A DNA stretch of 64,000 nt. Origin: Procambarus clarkii (Eukaryota > Arthropoda > Malacostraca > Decapoda > Cambaridae). Shown piece by piece: positions 1 to 8,950 of the stretch (the stretch's first letter is position 1; the number at the start of each line of letters is the position of its first letter). Under the pieces are notes generated by a model. It was not told the origin of the DNA. It ran no database searches and saw only the letters and a program-made list of their open reading frames with translations. The DNA lies in assembly GCF_040958095.1 (NCBI RefSeq), contig NC_091219.1, positions 26,564,523 to 26,628,522 of the forward strand, given 5' to 3'. The position numbers and the translations under genes are program-made.

Positions 1-132
1 TTATAATTTGTAGAAGTACATTAGTTAGCAGAAGTACACTGGTAGAATTACACTTAGACATTAGACAGCAGAATTACATTAATTAAACATTAATTAGACA
101 TCATTAATTAGATGTTTCGACGAGACGAGGAG

Positions 133-169
133 CTGCTGCTGCTGCTGCTACTGCTGCTGCTGCTGCTAC

Positions 170-236
<67 letters not shown>

Positions 237-240
237 ACTG

Positions 241-315
<75 letters not shown>

Positions 316-317
316 CT

Positions 318-348
<31 letters not shown>

Positions 349-403
349 CTACTGCTGCTACTGCTGCTACTGCTACTGCTGCTACTGCTGCTGCTGCTGC
401 TGC
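133..403. repeat. (CTG)n trinucleotide microsatellite with CTA interruptions
   Basis: About 90 consecutive CTG or CTA triplets. Any frame read through it is a homopolymer (Leu on plus, Ala/Val on minus), which is why long ORFs appear on both strands. No flanking coding signal supports a real poly-Leu or poly-Ala protein. Confidence 0.95.
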
Positions 404-511
404 CAGCAACACGAATTTAAATCCGTGTTACATAACATTAAAAACTGCTGTTAATTTCCTCCAACATAACTTTATAAATCAAGAAAAAAACATCGTAAGA
501 GGTCCACTTAC

Positions 512-694
512 CTTCGCAGCGTCGTTATTCTCCTCTGTAGTGTTGGTACTACTGGTAGTGTTGGTACTGTTGGAAGTGTTGGTACTACTGGTACTGTTGG
601 TACTATCGGTAGGCCTACTCTTGAAGGGAAGTGCCCAAGCCGGCGACAATTGCACAGCCACAATCACCAACACTACAATCATCAATTTCCACAT
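512..694 (-). CDS. Putative first coding exon of a small secreted, N-glycosylated peptide or mucin-like protein
   Basis: Seen: the first ATG of the open frame is at 694-692; the upstream frame opening is only a TTG. Sixty-one codons follow in frame up to position 512, where the minus strand reads AAG then GTAAGT, a perfect splice donor in phase 0. Residues 1-21 form a classic signal peptide (MWKLMIVVL core ending SPAWA, cleavage likely before LPF). The rest is a Ser/Thr/Asn-rich stretch with at least five N-X-S/T sequons, ending in an acidic EENNDAA segment. A TATA box lies about 300 bases upstream (995-1003), and a good splice acceptor (pyrimidine tract then CAG, exon start 881) lies between, so a 5' UTR intron is possible. 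The downstream exon would lie below position 479 or beyond the window edge and I could not find it. I do not recognise the family; a short secreted effector or cuticle/mucin-type protein is inference. The host gene call is moderate because only one exon is visible. Confidence 0.5.
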
Positions 695-994
695 GTTGAC
701 ACAAACTGGGTTCGTAATTTGAAGAGAATTGATGTCAATGTTGGTTGGGATAACTTTGGCCAAAATGGTGTTGAAACAAGTTGGAGTTTGTGAAATATTT
801 GAGGTTTTCCTTTCAGAAGGAGTTGATGTTGTATTTAGTTCTTGCAGGATCTTAGGAGATTTGCTTAAGTTGACGAGTTAGCTGCAAGAAAGGGAGAGAA
901 TTGCACGCTGTGATGAGTCTACGAGTCAGGTGTAGACAAGATGATCCTCCATTAACGGCAGCCACACACCTGCCTGGCAGCGCCCCGCTCTTCA

Positions 995-997
995 CTT

Positions 998-1003
<6 letters not shown>
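995..1003 (-). promoter_or_regulatory. TATA box (TATATAAAG)
   Basis: The minus strand reads TATATAAAG directly beside a GT microsatellite. It is correctly oriented for the signal-peptide exon at 512-694. Transcription would be expected to start near 965-975. No strong TCAGT initiator is visible there, and the microsatellite edge could mimic a TATA motif by chance. Confidence 0.4.

Positions 1004-1079
<76 letters not shown>
1004..1079. repeat. (TG)n microsatellite
   Basis: About 38 uninterrupted TG units. The Thr-His ORF read through it on the minus strand is an artefact. Confidence 0.97.
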
Positions 1080-1080
<1 letters not shown>

Positions 1081-1439
1081 CGAGACTGCTGCTACCTTGC
1101 CTCCAGCAAACACATCGATCACCCTCGAGAATCGATCTCGGTTTAACCTGAGCGTCCGGAGCCCTGGACGGTGGAGGTAGAACTACCATACTATGGCTCA
1201 CGGCGCCTCGAACTCCGGCCTCGAAAGTGGCATTAAAGGGGGGGTTCAATCTTGTCTGTACCGTCCTTTGGGGGACGTTATAGGTCTTGATACACACTAA
1301 CACAGTTCAAGAAATGAGGGAAAACAGGCAACAACACAAACTGAGAATCTGCTCAGACCCACAAAAGGAAGAAAGCTCCAAACACATGAGAAAATCAGTA
1401 GAAGAAGGAGGAGAAGAATTCATGGGGGAAGGAAAATCA
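1080..1439. other. Unassigned spacer
   Basis: Mixed-composition sequence with no supported exon, RNA gene or recognisable repeat. Short ORFs here have no start context or splice sites. Confidence 0.4.
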
Positions 1440-1506
1440 TGAAAAGGATTCGAACCTATGTGCTGGATACTCCCTGACCACGTTCTACCAACACACGACT
1501 CAACAG
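1440..1506 (-). repeat. tRNA-derived SINE head (pseudo-tRNA)
   Basis: The minus strand carries an A-box-like TTGGTAGAACGTGG and, 30-odd bases later, a perfect B box GGTTCGAATCC (1446-1456). Stems are too degraded for a functional tRNA, so I read this as the pol III promoter region of a SINE. Confidence 0.55.
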
Positions 1507-1827
1507 ACAATTTTAATATAAGATAAACAAATCAGGAGTATACAAGAGAAGATAACAAAGCGAATATAACTATCAAGCAAGGAATGAATACATTAACATT
1601 TACCAAAAAGAGTTTTGCAACTTTAATGAAAAAGACCTTGAATTCAAGGCCAAACAGCTCAATATCCATATTTAACTGGCATTAGAAAATGGGAAGAGCA
1701 TAAGCATTAAATAAAGAGGAACTCTGAGGGGGAACTCCATATAATCTTCCAGGTGTGTTTACGACTGAACTTGAAACCTCCCACAGGAAAGAGAGAAGCC
1801 GATTCTGAATTACCTTCCCTCATTGAG

Positions 1828-1900
1828 TGTGGATAAGGAGCTGGGCTGTGTGGATAAGGAGCTGGGCTGTGTGGATAAGGAGCTGGGCTGTGTGGATAAG
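1828..1900. repeat. 21-bp minisatellite, about 3.5 copies
   Basis: The unit TGTGGATAAGGAGCTGGGCT plus one G is repeated head to tail. On the minus strand it reads as a Tyr-Pro-His-Ser peptide repeat with no gene context. Confidence 0.9.
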
Positions 1901-1949
1901 CTGCTTGAGGCATGACGACGAAGTCCAAGAGCGGTGCCCAACCCTTAAA

Positions 1950-2010
1950 ACCACCGGGGCTCGAACTCTGGCCCTTACAGTAGGCGTGGCCGTCACTATA
2001 CCGACCAGTC
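1950..2010 (-). repeat. tRNA-derived SINE head (pseudo-tRNA)
   Basis: The minus strand shows GGTCGGTATAGTGACGG (A-box-like) followed by GAGTTCGAGCCCCGG (B-box-like). This spacing is typical of a tRNA gene or SINE head, but the arms do not all pair. Confidence 0.45.
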
Positions 2011-2120
2011 TAATTGCATGGACTCATTCCAAGAGGAGAAATTGACACGTATTGAGTTAGCAGGAGAGGAGGAAGAAGAGACGGGACAGGAGAATAGTTC
2101 ATCTAGCAGCAAGAGCCCTC

Positions 2121-2300
2121 AGATGAACCGGAGGCTGCTCCTAGATGAACCGGAGGCTGCTCCTAGATGAACCGGAGGCTGCTCCTAGATGAACCGGAGG
2201 CTGCTCCTAGATGAACCGGAGGCTGCTCCTAGATGAACCGTAAGCTGCTCCTAGATGAACCGGAGGCTGCTCCTAGATGAACCGGAGGCTGCTCCTAGAT
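2121..2300. repeat. 22-bp minisatellite, about 8 copies
   Basis: Tandem units beginning AGATGAACCGGAGGCTGCTC, nearly identical; one copy has GTAAG in place of GGAGG. Confidence 0.93.
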
Positions 2301-2540
2301 AATGGTCACCTTGGTTCCCGAAGGCAGCTGCTGGGGCCCTCAGCGTTTAGCCTCACTATTGCCCAACATCCGGAAGACGGCTAATATGGTATTCCGTTCA
2401 CCCTGGGGTCTTGAAGACTCGAATCCTGGACCCTACACGGCTCAACCCGAAGCTTTTATTATTTTATTAATATATAATAAGGAAGATGTACAAAAGACAC
2501 TGAAAATACAAACCAGTGACGATAGTAAAGCATATCCCAC

Positions 2541-2632
2541 TGAACAAATCCACAAGGGCCGTGACGAGGATTCGAACCTGCGACCGGGAGCATCCCAGAC
2601 GATGCCTTAATCGACTGAGCTACGACATGGTC
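2541..2632 (-). repeat. SINE-A copy (tRNA-derived)
   Basis: The minus strand reads GTAGCTCAGTCGATTAAGG (A box), then GCAGGTTCGAATCCTCGTC (B box), then GGCCCTTGTGGATTTGTT. The same three blocks recur at 25763-25853, 26068-26155 and in part at 35160-35245, so this is a dispersed family. A piece of the same family's 3' part (GATACATCACGCTATTGTG) sits in opposite orientation at 2668-2712. Confidence 0.75.
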
Positions 2633-2794
2633 ATACATGGTCATACAAACATACATACATACATAATCATACAGTTGATACATCACGCTATTGTGATTTC
2701 TGTGTGTAATATCCCATTGAATGAGAGACAGAATCATTCTAAAAAGAATAGCAATTCTGTTAAATGATAAAAGCCATAATCTATAAAATAGATT

Positions 2795-2960
2795 AAAATT
2801 GTCTGTCTGAGGTTGGAGACCAAATGCTTGGGGCCTAGCCTGGCCCAACTGTGCATGATGAATCATGTTGGGTGAGGGCGTGTCATAGGGAATCGGTCAA
2901 TTTCGGTCCAAGTGAAATGTTTTAAAAAATATCAGTCTTCCCTTTCCCCAGGCGATTATC
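2795..2960. repeat. Dispersed repeat, related to 40645-40880
   Basis: Both places contain GTCTGTCTG, a diverged (G)TTGGAGnCnAAATGCTTG-like block, a TGGCCCAA or TTGCCCAA block, then TTCTGGTCAAATG or TCGGTCCAAGTGAAATG. By-eye similarity only; the family is not recognised. Confidence 0.35.
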
Positions 2961-3133
2961 ATGAAATAAAATCTGAAATATTTGTTGTGTTTCCCATCAG
3001 TTACAGTGCTTTGTAACAATAAATTTCCTGATGGAGGGAGGGAAGAGACCCGGGTACTACCGGGTGATCCTTCTAGTGTATAATAAGTGTAGTTGCAGAA
3101 AATATAACCGGCAACCTACATACACTCAGGAAC

Positions 3134-3711
3134 CTGGGGCCAGATTCACGAAGCAGTTACGCAAGCACTTACGAACGTGTACATCTTTCCTCAATCTTTG
3201 ACGGCTTGGGTTACATTTATTAAACAGTTTACAAGCATGAAAACTTGCCAATCAACTGTTGTTATTGTTATAAACAGCCTCCTGGTGCTTCGGAGCTCAT
3301 TAACTGTTTAATAATTGTAAACAAAGCTGCCAAAGATTGAGAAAAGATGTACAGGTTCGTAAGTACTTGCGTAACTGTTTTTTTTTTTGAGATATATACA
3401 AGAGTTGTTACATTCTTGTACAGCCACTAGTACGCGTAGCGTTTCGGGCAGGTCCTTAATCCTATGGTCCCTGGAATACGATCCCCTGCCGCGAAGAATC
3501 GTTTTTTCATCCAAGTACACATTTTACTGTTGCGTTAAACAGAGGCTACAGTTAAGGAATTGCGCCCAGTAAATCCTCCCCGGCCAGGATACGAACCCAT
3601 GACATAGCGCTCGCGGAACGCCAGGCGAGTGTCTTACCACTACACCACGGAGACTGTATCTTACCACTACACCACGGAGACTGTAACTGCTTCGCGTGAA
3701 TCTGGCCCCAG
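3134..3711. mobile_element. Long-palindrome (foldback/MITE-type) element
   Basis: The left end reads CTGGGGCCAGATTCACG, and the right end is its near-exact inverse (TGAATCTGGCCCCAG). The inverted homology continues inward through AGCAGTTACGCAAGCACTTACG and the CAATCTTTG block, so each arm is about 65 bases or longer. No transposase is encoded, so it would be non-autonomous. A SINE (3378-3682) is nested in the right arm. A diverged relative with the TACATCTTTCCTCAATC arm lies at 8435-8631. Confidence 0.7.
3378..3682 (-). mobile_element. tRNA-derived SINE nested in the palindromic element, tail shared with a LINE
   Basis: Seen: flanked by an exact 7-bp duplication GTAACTG (3371-3377 and 3683-3689), which the palindromic host arm has only once. 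On the minus strand it begins with TCTCCGTGGTGTAGTGGTAA (A box) and has GGGTTCGTATCC as B box. The 26-bp head segment is duplicated at its 5' end. Its 3' part reads GATTAAGGACCTGCCCGAAA then CGTACTAGTGGCT, ACAAGAATGTAA and CTTGTATATAT, ending in a run of A. Those 3' blocks also occur, in the same order, at the 3' end of the LINE at 43985-46914. The SINE is therefore probably mobilised by that LINE family (inference). Confidence 0.8.
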
Positions 3712-3787
3712 TACACCAGTTGATTGAGAGTTGAGAGGCGGGACCAGAGAGCCAGAGCCTAACCCCCGCAAGCACTACTAGACGAGT
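3711..3787 (+). repeat. LINE 3'-tail fragment
   Basis: Contains the window-wide tail signature CAGTTGATTGAGAGTTGAGA, GGCGGGACCA, AACCCCCGCAAGCA, ending near CGAGT. It is a 5'-truncated copy of the LINE whose C-terminal coding part is seen at 13150-13790 and 39660-40038. Confidence 0.6.
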
Positions 3788-4129
3788 CCATAGCCCAGTG
3801 ACCCACACAAAGCTTATACATTTCATGTATAATTCGTGAGCTATTATTAATTGAAAGCGTTTGAGAATATTTTCACGGAACGAGGGAGAGGAGGGAGAGG
3901 GAGGGCGGAGGAAGGGGGAAAGGGGTAATTGAGGAAAGGGGGAAGTGGGAGGGGGACCGTTAGGTTGAAGGATGACCTTGATAGGGGGTACGTCTAGATC
4001 AAGGGGAATGTTGGCGGCACTGTCAGGTCAGGGGTGGGAGGGGGAGGGGGGAGTTTGACAGGGCACTTCCAGGTGTCAATATTGACCGTTGCATCATAGT
4101 AGGAACTAACCATTAGTGCTGGTTATCCG

Positions 4130-4340
4130 GCCCCTGGTAGTGTGCTAGCGTTCGTGCCGGCTATCCGGCTCCTAGTACTGTACCACCGTTCGTGCCTGCT
4201 ATCCGGCCCCCTAGTACTGTACCACCGTTCGTGCCGGCTATCCGGCCCCCTAGTACTGTACCACCGTTCGTGCCGGCTATCCGGCCCCCTAGTACTGTAC
4301 CACCGGTCGTGCCGGCTATCCGGCTCCTGGTACTGTACCA
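4130..4340. repeat. 39-bp minisatellite, about 5 copies
   Basis: Units contain TAGTACTGTACCACCGTTCG then TGCCGGCTATCCGGC. Because 39 is a multiple of three, ORFs stay open on both strands; no gene is supported. Confidence 0.9.
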
Positions 4341-4854
4341 CCACTCAAACAACAGGTTCATAATTATTTTATAGGTCAGGTGATGAATGAGTTTGCTTGT
4401 CTCTCTCTTATGGATTACTATTGGAGGCGTCCTCAGCGCTGCCGTGTTGGAGCGGGAAGCGCTCGCTGGCTAGTAGTATTCTGCTAGTATTTAATGCCCT
4501 TAATCCTATCTACGTCGCCTTGTACTGCTAGTTGTGACTAGACGTTGTGTTGTGGACTTGTAATGGTTGGTCCAGAGTGTCGGACTTGACGCCTGTACGG
4601 CCTCCAGAGGAATAGAGAGAGATAGAGAGGGTGAGAGAGAGAGGGTAGAGGAGGAAGTCATGCTGCAATAGAGTGGTGACAATGACTGATGGACCGTCTC
4701 CCTCCCCTTCCACTCCACCCCTTCCCCAAACCTCTCACCCCCTCCCCTTTCTCCGGGTAAAGCGTGAATGAAATAGAAATCAATAAGCGATATTTGAGGG
4801 CACTGGCCTCCAGCGACCCCCCCCCTCCCTCTAAATGTGGCACGCGACCCTCTC

Positions 4855-6112
4855 TTCCCACCACCTGTGTCACGGCTTCCGCCACCTGTGTCACGGCTTC
4901 CCGCCACCTGTGTCACGGCTTCCCGCCACCTGTGTCACGGCTTCCCGCCACCTGTGTCACGGCTTCCCGCCACCTGTGTCACGGCTTCCCGCCACCTGTG
5001 TCACGGCTTCCCGCCACCTGTGTCACGGCTTCCCGCCACCTGTGTCACGGCTTCCCGCCACCTGTGTCACGGCTTCCCGCCACCTGTGTCACGGCTTCCC
5101 GCCACCTGTGTCACGGCTTCCCGCCACCTGTGTCACGGCTTCCCGCCACCTGTGTCACGGCTTCCCGCCACCTGTGTCACGGCTTCCCGCCACCTGTGTC
5201 ACGGCTTCCCGCCACCTGTGTCACGGCTTCCCGCCACCTGTGTCACGGCTTCCCGCCACCTGTGTCACGGCTTCCCGCCACCTGTGTCACGGCTTCCCGC
5301 CACCTGTGTCACGGCTTCCCGCCACCTGTGTCACGGCTTCCCGCCACCTGTGTCACGGCTCCCGCCACCTGTGTCACGGCTCCCGCCACCTGTGTCACGG
5401 CTCCCGCCACCTGTGTCACGGCTTCCCGCCACCTGTGTCACGGCTCCCGCCACCTGTGTCACGGCTCCCGCCACCTGTGTCACGGCTTCCCGTCACCTGT
5501 GTCACGGCTTCCCGCCACCTGTGTCACGGCTCCCGCCACCTGTGTCACGGCTCCCGCCACCTGTGTCACGGCTCCCGCCACCTGTGTCACGGCTTCCCGC
5601 CACCTGTGTCACGGCTCCCGCCACCTGTGTCACGGCTTCCCGCCACCTGTGTCACGGCTCCCGCCACCTGTGTCACGGCTTCCCGCCACCTGTGTCACGG
5701 CTTCCCGCCACCTGTGTCACGGCTTCCCGCCACCTGTGTCACGGCTTCCCGCCACCTGTGTCACGGCTTCCCGCCACCTGTGTCACGGCTTCCCGTCACC
5801 TGTGTCACGGCTTCCCGCCACCTGTGTCACGGCTTCCCGCCACCTGTGTCACGGCTCCCGCCACCTGTGTCACGGCTCCCGCCACCTGTGTCACGGCTCC
5901 CGCCACCTGTGTCACGGCTTCCCGCCACCTGTGTCACGGCTTCCCGCCACCTGTGTCACGGCTTCCCGCCACCTGTGTCACGGCTTCCCGCCACCTGTGT
6001 CACGGCTTCCCGCCACCTGTGTCGCGGCTTCCCGCCACCTGTGTCACGGTTCCCCCCCCCCACCTGTGTCACGGCTCCCGCCACCTGTGTCACGGCTCAC
6101 CTGTGTCACGGC
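4855..6112. repeat. 21/22-bp GC-rich minisatellite, about 57 copies
   Basis: The unit is CCACCTGTGTCACGGCT followed by TCCCG (22 bp) or CCCG (21 bp). The 22-bp form dominates to about 5350, then 21- and 22-bp forms alternate in blocks. No unit contains a stop in the sense frames, so all three plus frames stay open for about 450 codons. That is an arithmetic artefact, not three overlapping genes. Confidence 0.97.
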
Positions 6113-6480
6113 TTCAGCAGCCATGGACACTCCGTGACACCCCCTTCGTCCCCTCTACACCTTCTCAGGAACGCGCCATATTAACACAAATATTCACACA
6201 GTCTTCATGAGTTATGCCAGTGTCGATTTGACAGCTGTCAGGGGGACGGAGAGGATGGAAGGGGCAGGAGGTGCGGTGGAAGAGACGGGAGAGAGGGAAG
6301 AGGAAGATACAGGGGATAGAAAAGGAGGGGGGGGAGATAAAAGGCATGACATATAAACAAAGGAATAGAGAAAGCTTCAGTAGGCCTGTCAACCCAACCT
6401 GTCAACTCAGTCTTAACTATCTCCAAAACTGGCATATGTCAGGTGGAGGTCATATGTGTAGGTCATATGTGGGATCGTGT

Positions 6481-6508
6481 GAACTGCATATGGTCCCATA
6501 TGCAGTTC
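6481..6508. repeat. Perfect inverted repeat, 13-bp arms, 2-nt centre
   Basis: GAACTGCATATGG, then TC, then CCATATGCAGTTC. It lies just before the 5'-truncated SINE-B copy and could be a target-site structure or a chance palindrome. Confidence 0.8.
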
Positions 6509-6519
6509 TTCCCGCACGA

Positions 6520-6710
6520 GGCAGAAACAAATGGGCAAAGTTTCTTTCACCCTAAATGCCCCTGTTACCTAGCAGTAAAATAGGTACCTGGGTGTTAGTC
6601 AGCTGTCACGGGCTGCTTCCTGGGGGTGGAGGCCTGGTCGAGGACCGGGCCGCGGGGACACTAAAAAAAAAAAAGCCCCGAAATCATCTCAAGATAACCT
6701 CAAGATATGT
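6520..6710 (+). repeat. SINE-B copy, 5'-truncated (tRNA head lost)
   Basis: Contains the body GAGGCAGAAACAAATGGGCA, CCTGTTACCTAGCAGTAAAA, AGGTACCTGGGTGTTAG, GGAGGCCTGGTCGAGGACCG and the tail TCATCTCAAGATAACCTCAA. These match the full copies at 7095-7344 and 25075-25326 in inverse orientation. Confidence 0.8.
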
Positions 6711-7094
6711 GATCGAGCCCACAATGATGAGCCTAAATGATCATGTAGGTCATGTTCATCTCAACAGGGTTGGGTAACTTAGTCTCTTTCTGCTCTCGAG
6801 TGAGTCGCGTATGAGTCGAATACGACTCAGGTGTGTGATGGGGTATGCGTTGGGTCACATGCGAGTCAGGTGTGAGGGGGGAGGGAAGCACTTGAGGCCA
6901 GGTGAGGAAGCCAGGTGAGGGGGGAGGGGAGTTAAGGGCTTAAGCAGGTGTGTGGAGGTCACCTGTGTTCCCCAGGCGACAGTCTCCAAGGAAAACAGAG
7001 GTAAAGATCCCGTCTCGCACGCTCTTAATAACACCAAAGTAGTGTACCACATCAATCTGTTTGTGTGATAACATGATAGAATACTTAGCTTCTT

Positions 7095-7344
7095 TAGGTT
7101 ATCTTGAGATGATTTCGGGACTTAGTGTCCCCGCGGCCCGGTCCTCGACCAGGCCTCCAACCCCCAGGAAGCAGCCCGTAGCAGCTGTCTAACTCCCAGG
7201 TACCTATTTACTGCTCGGTAACTAGGTAACATCAGGGTGTGAAAGAAACATTTTGCCCATTTGTCTCCGCCTCCACCGGGGATCGAACCCGGAACCTCAG
7301 GGACTATGAATCCGAAGCGCTGTTCACCCAGCTGTCAGGCGCCC
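7095..7344 (-). mobile_element. SINE-B, full-length tRNA-derived copy
   Basis: The minus strand starts GGGCGCCTGACAGCTGGGTG (A-box region), has CCGGGTTCGATCCCCGG (B box and T arm), then the SINE-B body, and ends ATCTCAAGATAACCT. This copy belongs to a subfamily with a GGTGGAGGCGG joint, shared with 36371-36637 and 36688-36928. Confidence 0.85.
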
Positions 7345-7672
7345 TAGTTACAAGCACTTTGTCCTCCAAGAGTGTAACACTTATATGATGTGTTCACTAT
7401 ACTTACCTACACTGTCAAATATGATTCTTGTACTGTAATTTGCGGATATCTACTCACTAGACTTGTGAGCTCCTTGAGAGGACTTGAAGTAGAGGAAGGT
7501 AGAAGTAGCCTAATCTACTCTATCCCTTTGAGATGTATTTTATCGTCCAATAACGATCTTGAACGTGGATAACACCAGCAACTCTAAGATTGAAGTTTAT
7601 AGTTAACAAGACGCGCTTAGATGAGCGTTACAGCCTGCTGCATGCAAGGTTAGAGAGGGGTACAGGTCATCT

Positions 7673-7875
7673 GTAATTATGAGGTGATGTGAGGTAAATT
7701 ATGAAGTGATGTGAGGTAATTATGAGGTGATGTGAGGTAATTATGAGGTGATGTGAGGTAAATTATGAGGTGATGTGAGGTAAATTATGAGGTGATGTGA
7801 GGTAAATTATGAGGTGATGTGAGGTAAATTATGAGGTGATGTGAGGTAATTATGAGGTGATGTGAGGTAATTATC
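7673..7875. repeat. 21/22-bp minisatellite, about 9 copies
   Basis: Tandem GAGGTGATGTGAGGTAATTAT, with some copies carrying an extra A in the AATTAT part. Confidence 0.92.
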
Positions 7876-7916
7876 AGGAGAAACCGCTAAACCAGCTCTA
7901 CTGCACATCTCATAGA

Positions 7917-7973
7917 AGGGATGTGAGGGATTAGGGGCTGGGATGTGAGGGATTAGGGGCTGGGATGTGATGG

Positions 7974-8004
<31 letters not shown>
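7917..8004. repeat. 22-bp repeat (2.5 copies) followed by (TG)n
   Basis: GGGATGTGAGGGATTAGGGG repeats twice and a half; then a TG tract runs from about 7975 to 8004. Confidence 0.85.
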
Positions 8005-8008
<4 letters not shown>

Positions 8009-8133
8009 GGTAACGGGTAAGGCAGTATGGTTGGTAACGAGGGTTTGATAGCTAATGACGTGATTACGGATGACCAAACCCATCGCCGCACGAGCTATCA
8101 AGATCTTTCGACACACTTTCTTACACCTGAAGC

Positions 8134-8216
8134 GCCTGTTCACCCTTGCAGTAAAATGGGTACCTGGGAGTAAGCCATCTGTTGTGGGTTGTATCTTGGT
8201 GGGGGGGGGGTAAGGT
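8134..8216 (+). repeat. Degraded SINE-B fragment
   Basis: TTGCAGTAAAATGGGTACCTGGGAGTAAG-type sequence followed by a G run matches the middle of the SINE-B body. Head and tail are missing. Confidence 0.5.
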
Positions 8217-8321
8217 CAGACGGTAGTCTACGGGGAAGCTCGATAGATACCCGGCGATTCCCGGGACGACTCAAATTCTTTCCTACAGGTATGAAAATAC
8301 GACACATTTCTTAAAACGCTT

Positions 8322-8378
8322 TACGGGTTATTCATGCCCGTGCCACCTCTTGGGTGGCTTTATAATCTTCATCAATCT
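8322..8378 (+). repeat. 5'-truncated copy of the hairpin-chain repeat
   Basis: Keeps only the last two hairpins (ACGGGT-loop-GCCCGT and GCCACC-TCTTG-GGTGGC) and the tail AATCTTCATCAATC. The full-length copy is at 42194-42363. Confidence 0.7.
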
Positions 8379-8434
8379 TGGAGCACTGGACACCTGCCAG
8401 GTCAGGAGTCATCAAACACTCGTCAAGTGTTCCC

Positions 8435-8631
8435 TTACGAAACCGGTACATCTTTCCTCAATCATTTCGGCTTAGTTTAAGCTTAAAGAAGTTTTAAGAC
8501 ATCGGAAGGTTGTCTACAACAATAACTTTGGGTTCGAGAATGACCTCTCAGGGTTTCCTAGTTCGTAAACTACTGAAATAAACACAGCCTATACGCCGCT
8601 ATGACTGAGGCAAGATAAACCGGTTTCGTAA
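8435..8631. mobile_element. Second palindromic element, diverged
   Basis: Arm TTACGAAACCGGTACATCTT (8435 onward) is the inverse of the arm ending CCGGTTTCGTAA (8603-8631). The TACATCTTTCCTCAATC block links it to the palindrome at 3134-3711. Confidence 0.5.
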
Positions 8632-8667
8632 ATCTTTGCTGGTGTGAAAGACTGCAGGACGCTATAC

Positions 8668-8743
8668 ATTGGTTGGCTAACAAAGGCTAAGAGGCGGGAC
8701 CCAAGAGCCGTAGCTCATCCACCGCAAGCACAACTAGGCAAGT
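8668..8743 (+). repeat. LINE 3'-tail fragment
   Basis: AAGAGGCGGGACCCAAGAGC, then CACCGCAAGCACAACTAGGC: the same tail signature as at 3711-3787. Confidence 0.55.
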
Positions 8744-8866
8744 GTGGCAATGATGGTTTATGCCAAATTCAATATATATTGTGAATTATATAATGAAAGG
8801 ACGAGTGGTACCTGGAATTATGTGTTATTTAATATTTGGGACGTTTTTACAGCGAAGAAAATCATT

Positions 8867-8950
8867 AGGAGCTATGAGCAGGGTTCGAACCTGTACTCTG
8901 GGGACTCCCAAGCACACGCCTTAGCCCACTACACCACGACATGGTCAGAA
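8867..8950 (-). repeat. tRNA-derived SINE head (pseudo-tRNA)
   Basis: The minus strand has GTCGTGGTGTAGTGGGCTAA (A box) and ACAGGTTCGAACCC (B box). It resembles the head of the 3378-3682 SINE but lacks that SINE's tail. Confidence 0.5.

Noticed and set aside
112..420. Long poly-Leu (plus) and poly-Ala/Val (minus) ORFs
   Set aside because: They are translations of a pure CTG/CTA microsatellite; no start context, domain or splice site supports them.
992..1303. ORFs with Thr-His or Cys-Val runs (here and at 9436-9791 and 19607-19888)
   Set aside because: These are translations of GT/CA dinucleotide tracts.
4764..6210. Three overlapping plus-strand ORFs of about 450 codons
   Set aside because: All are produced by a stop-free 21/22-bp minisatellite cycling through all frames; composition is repetitive and there is no other coding signal.
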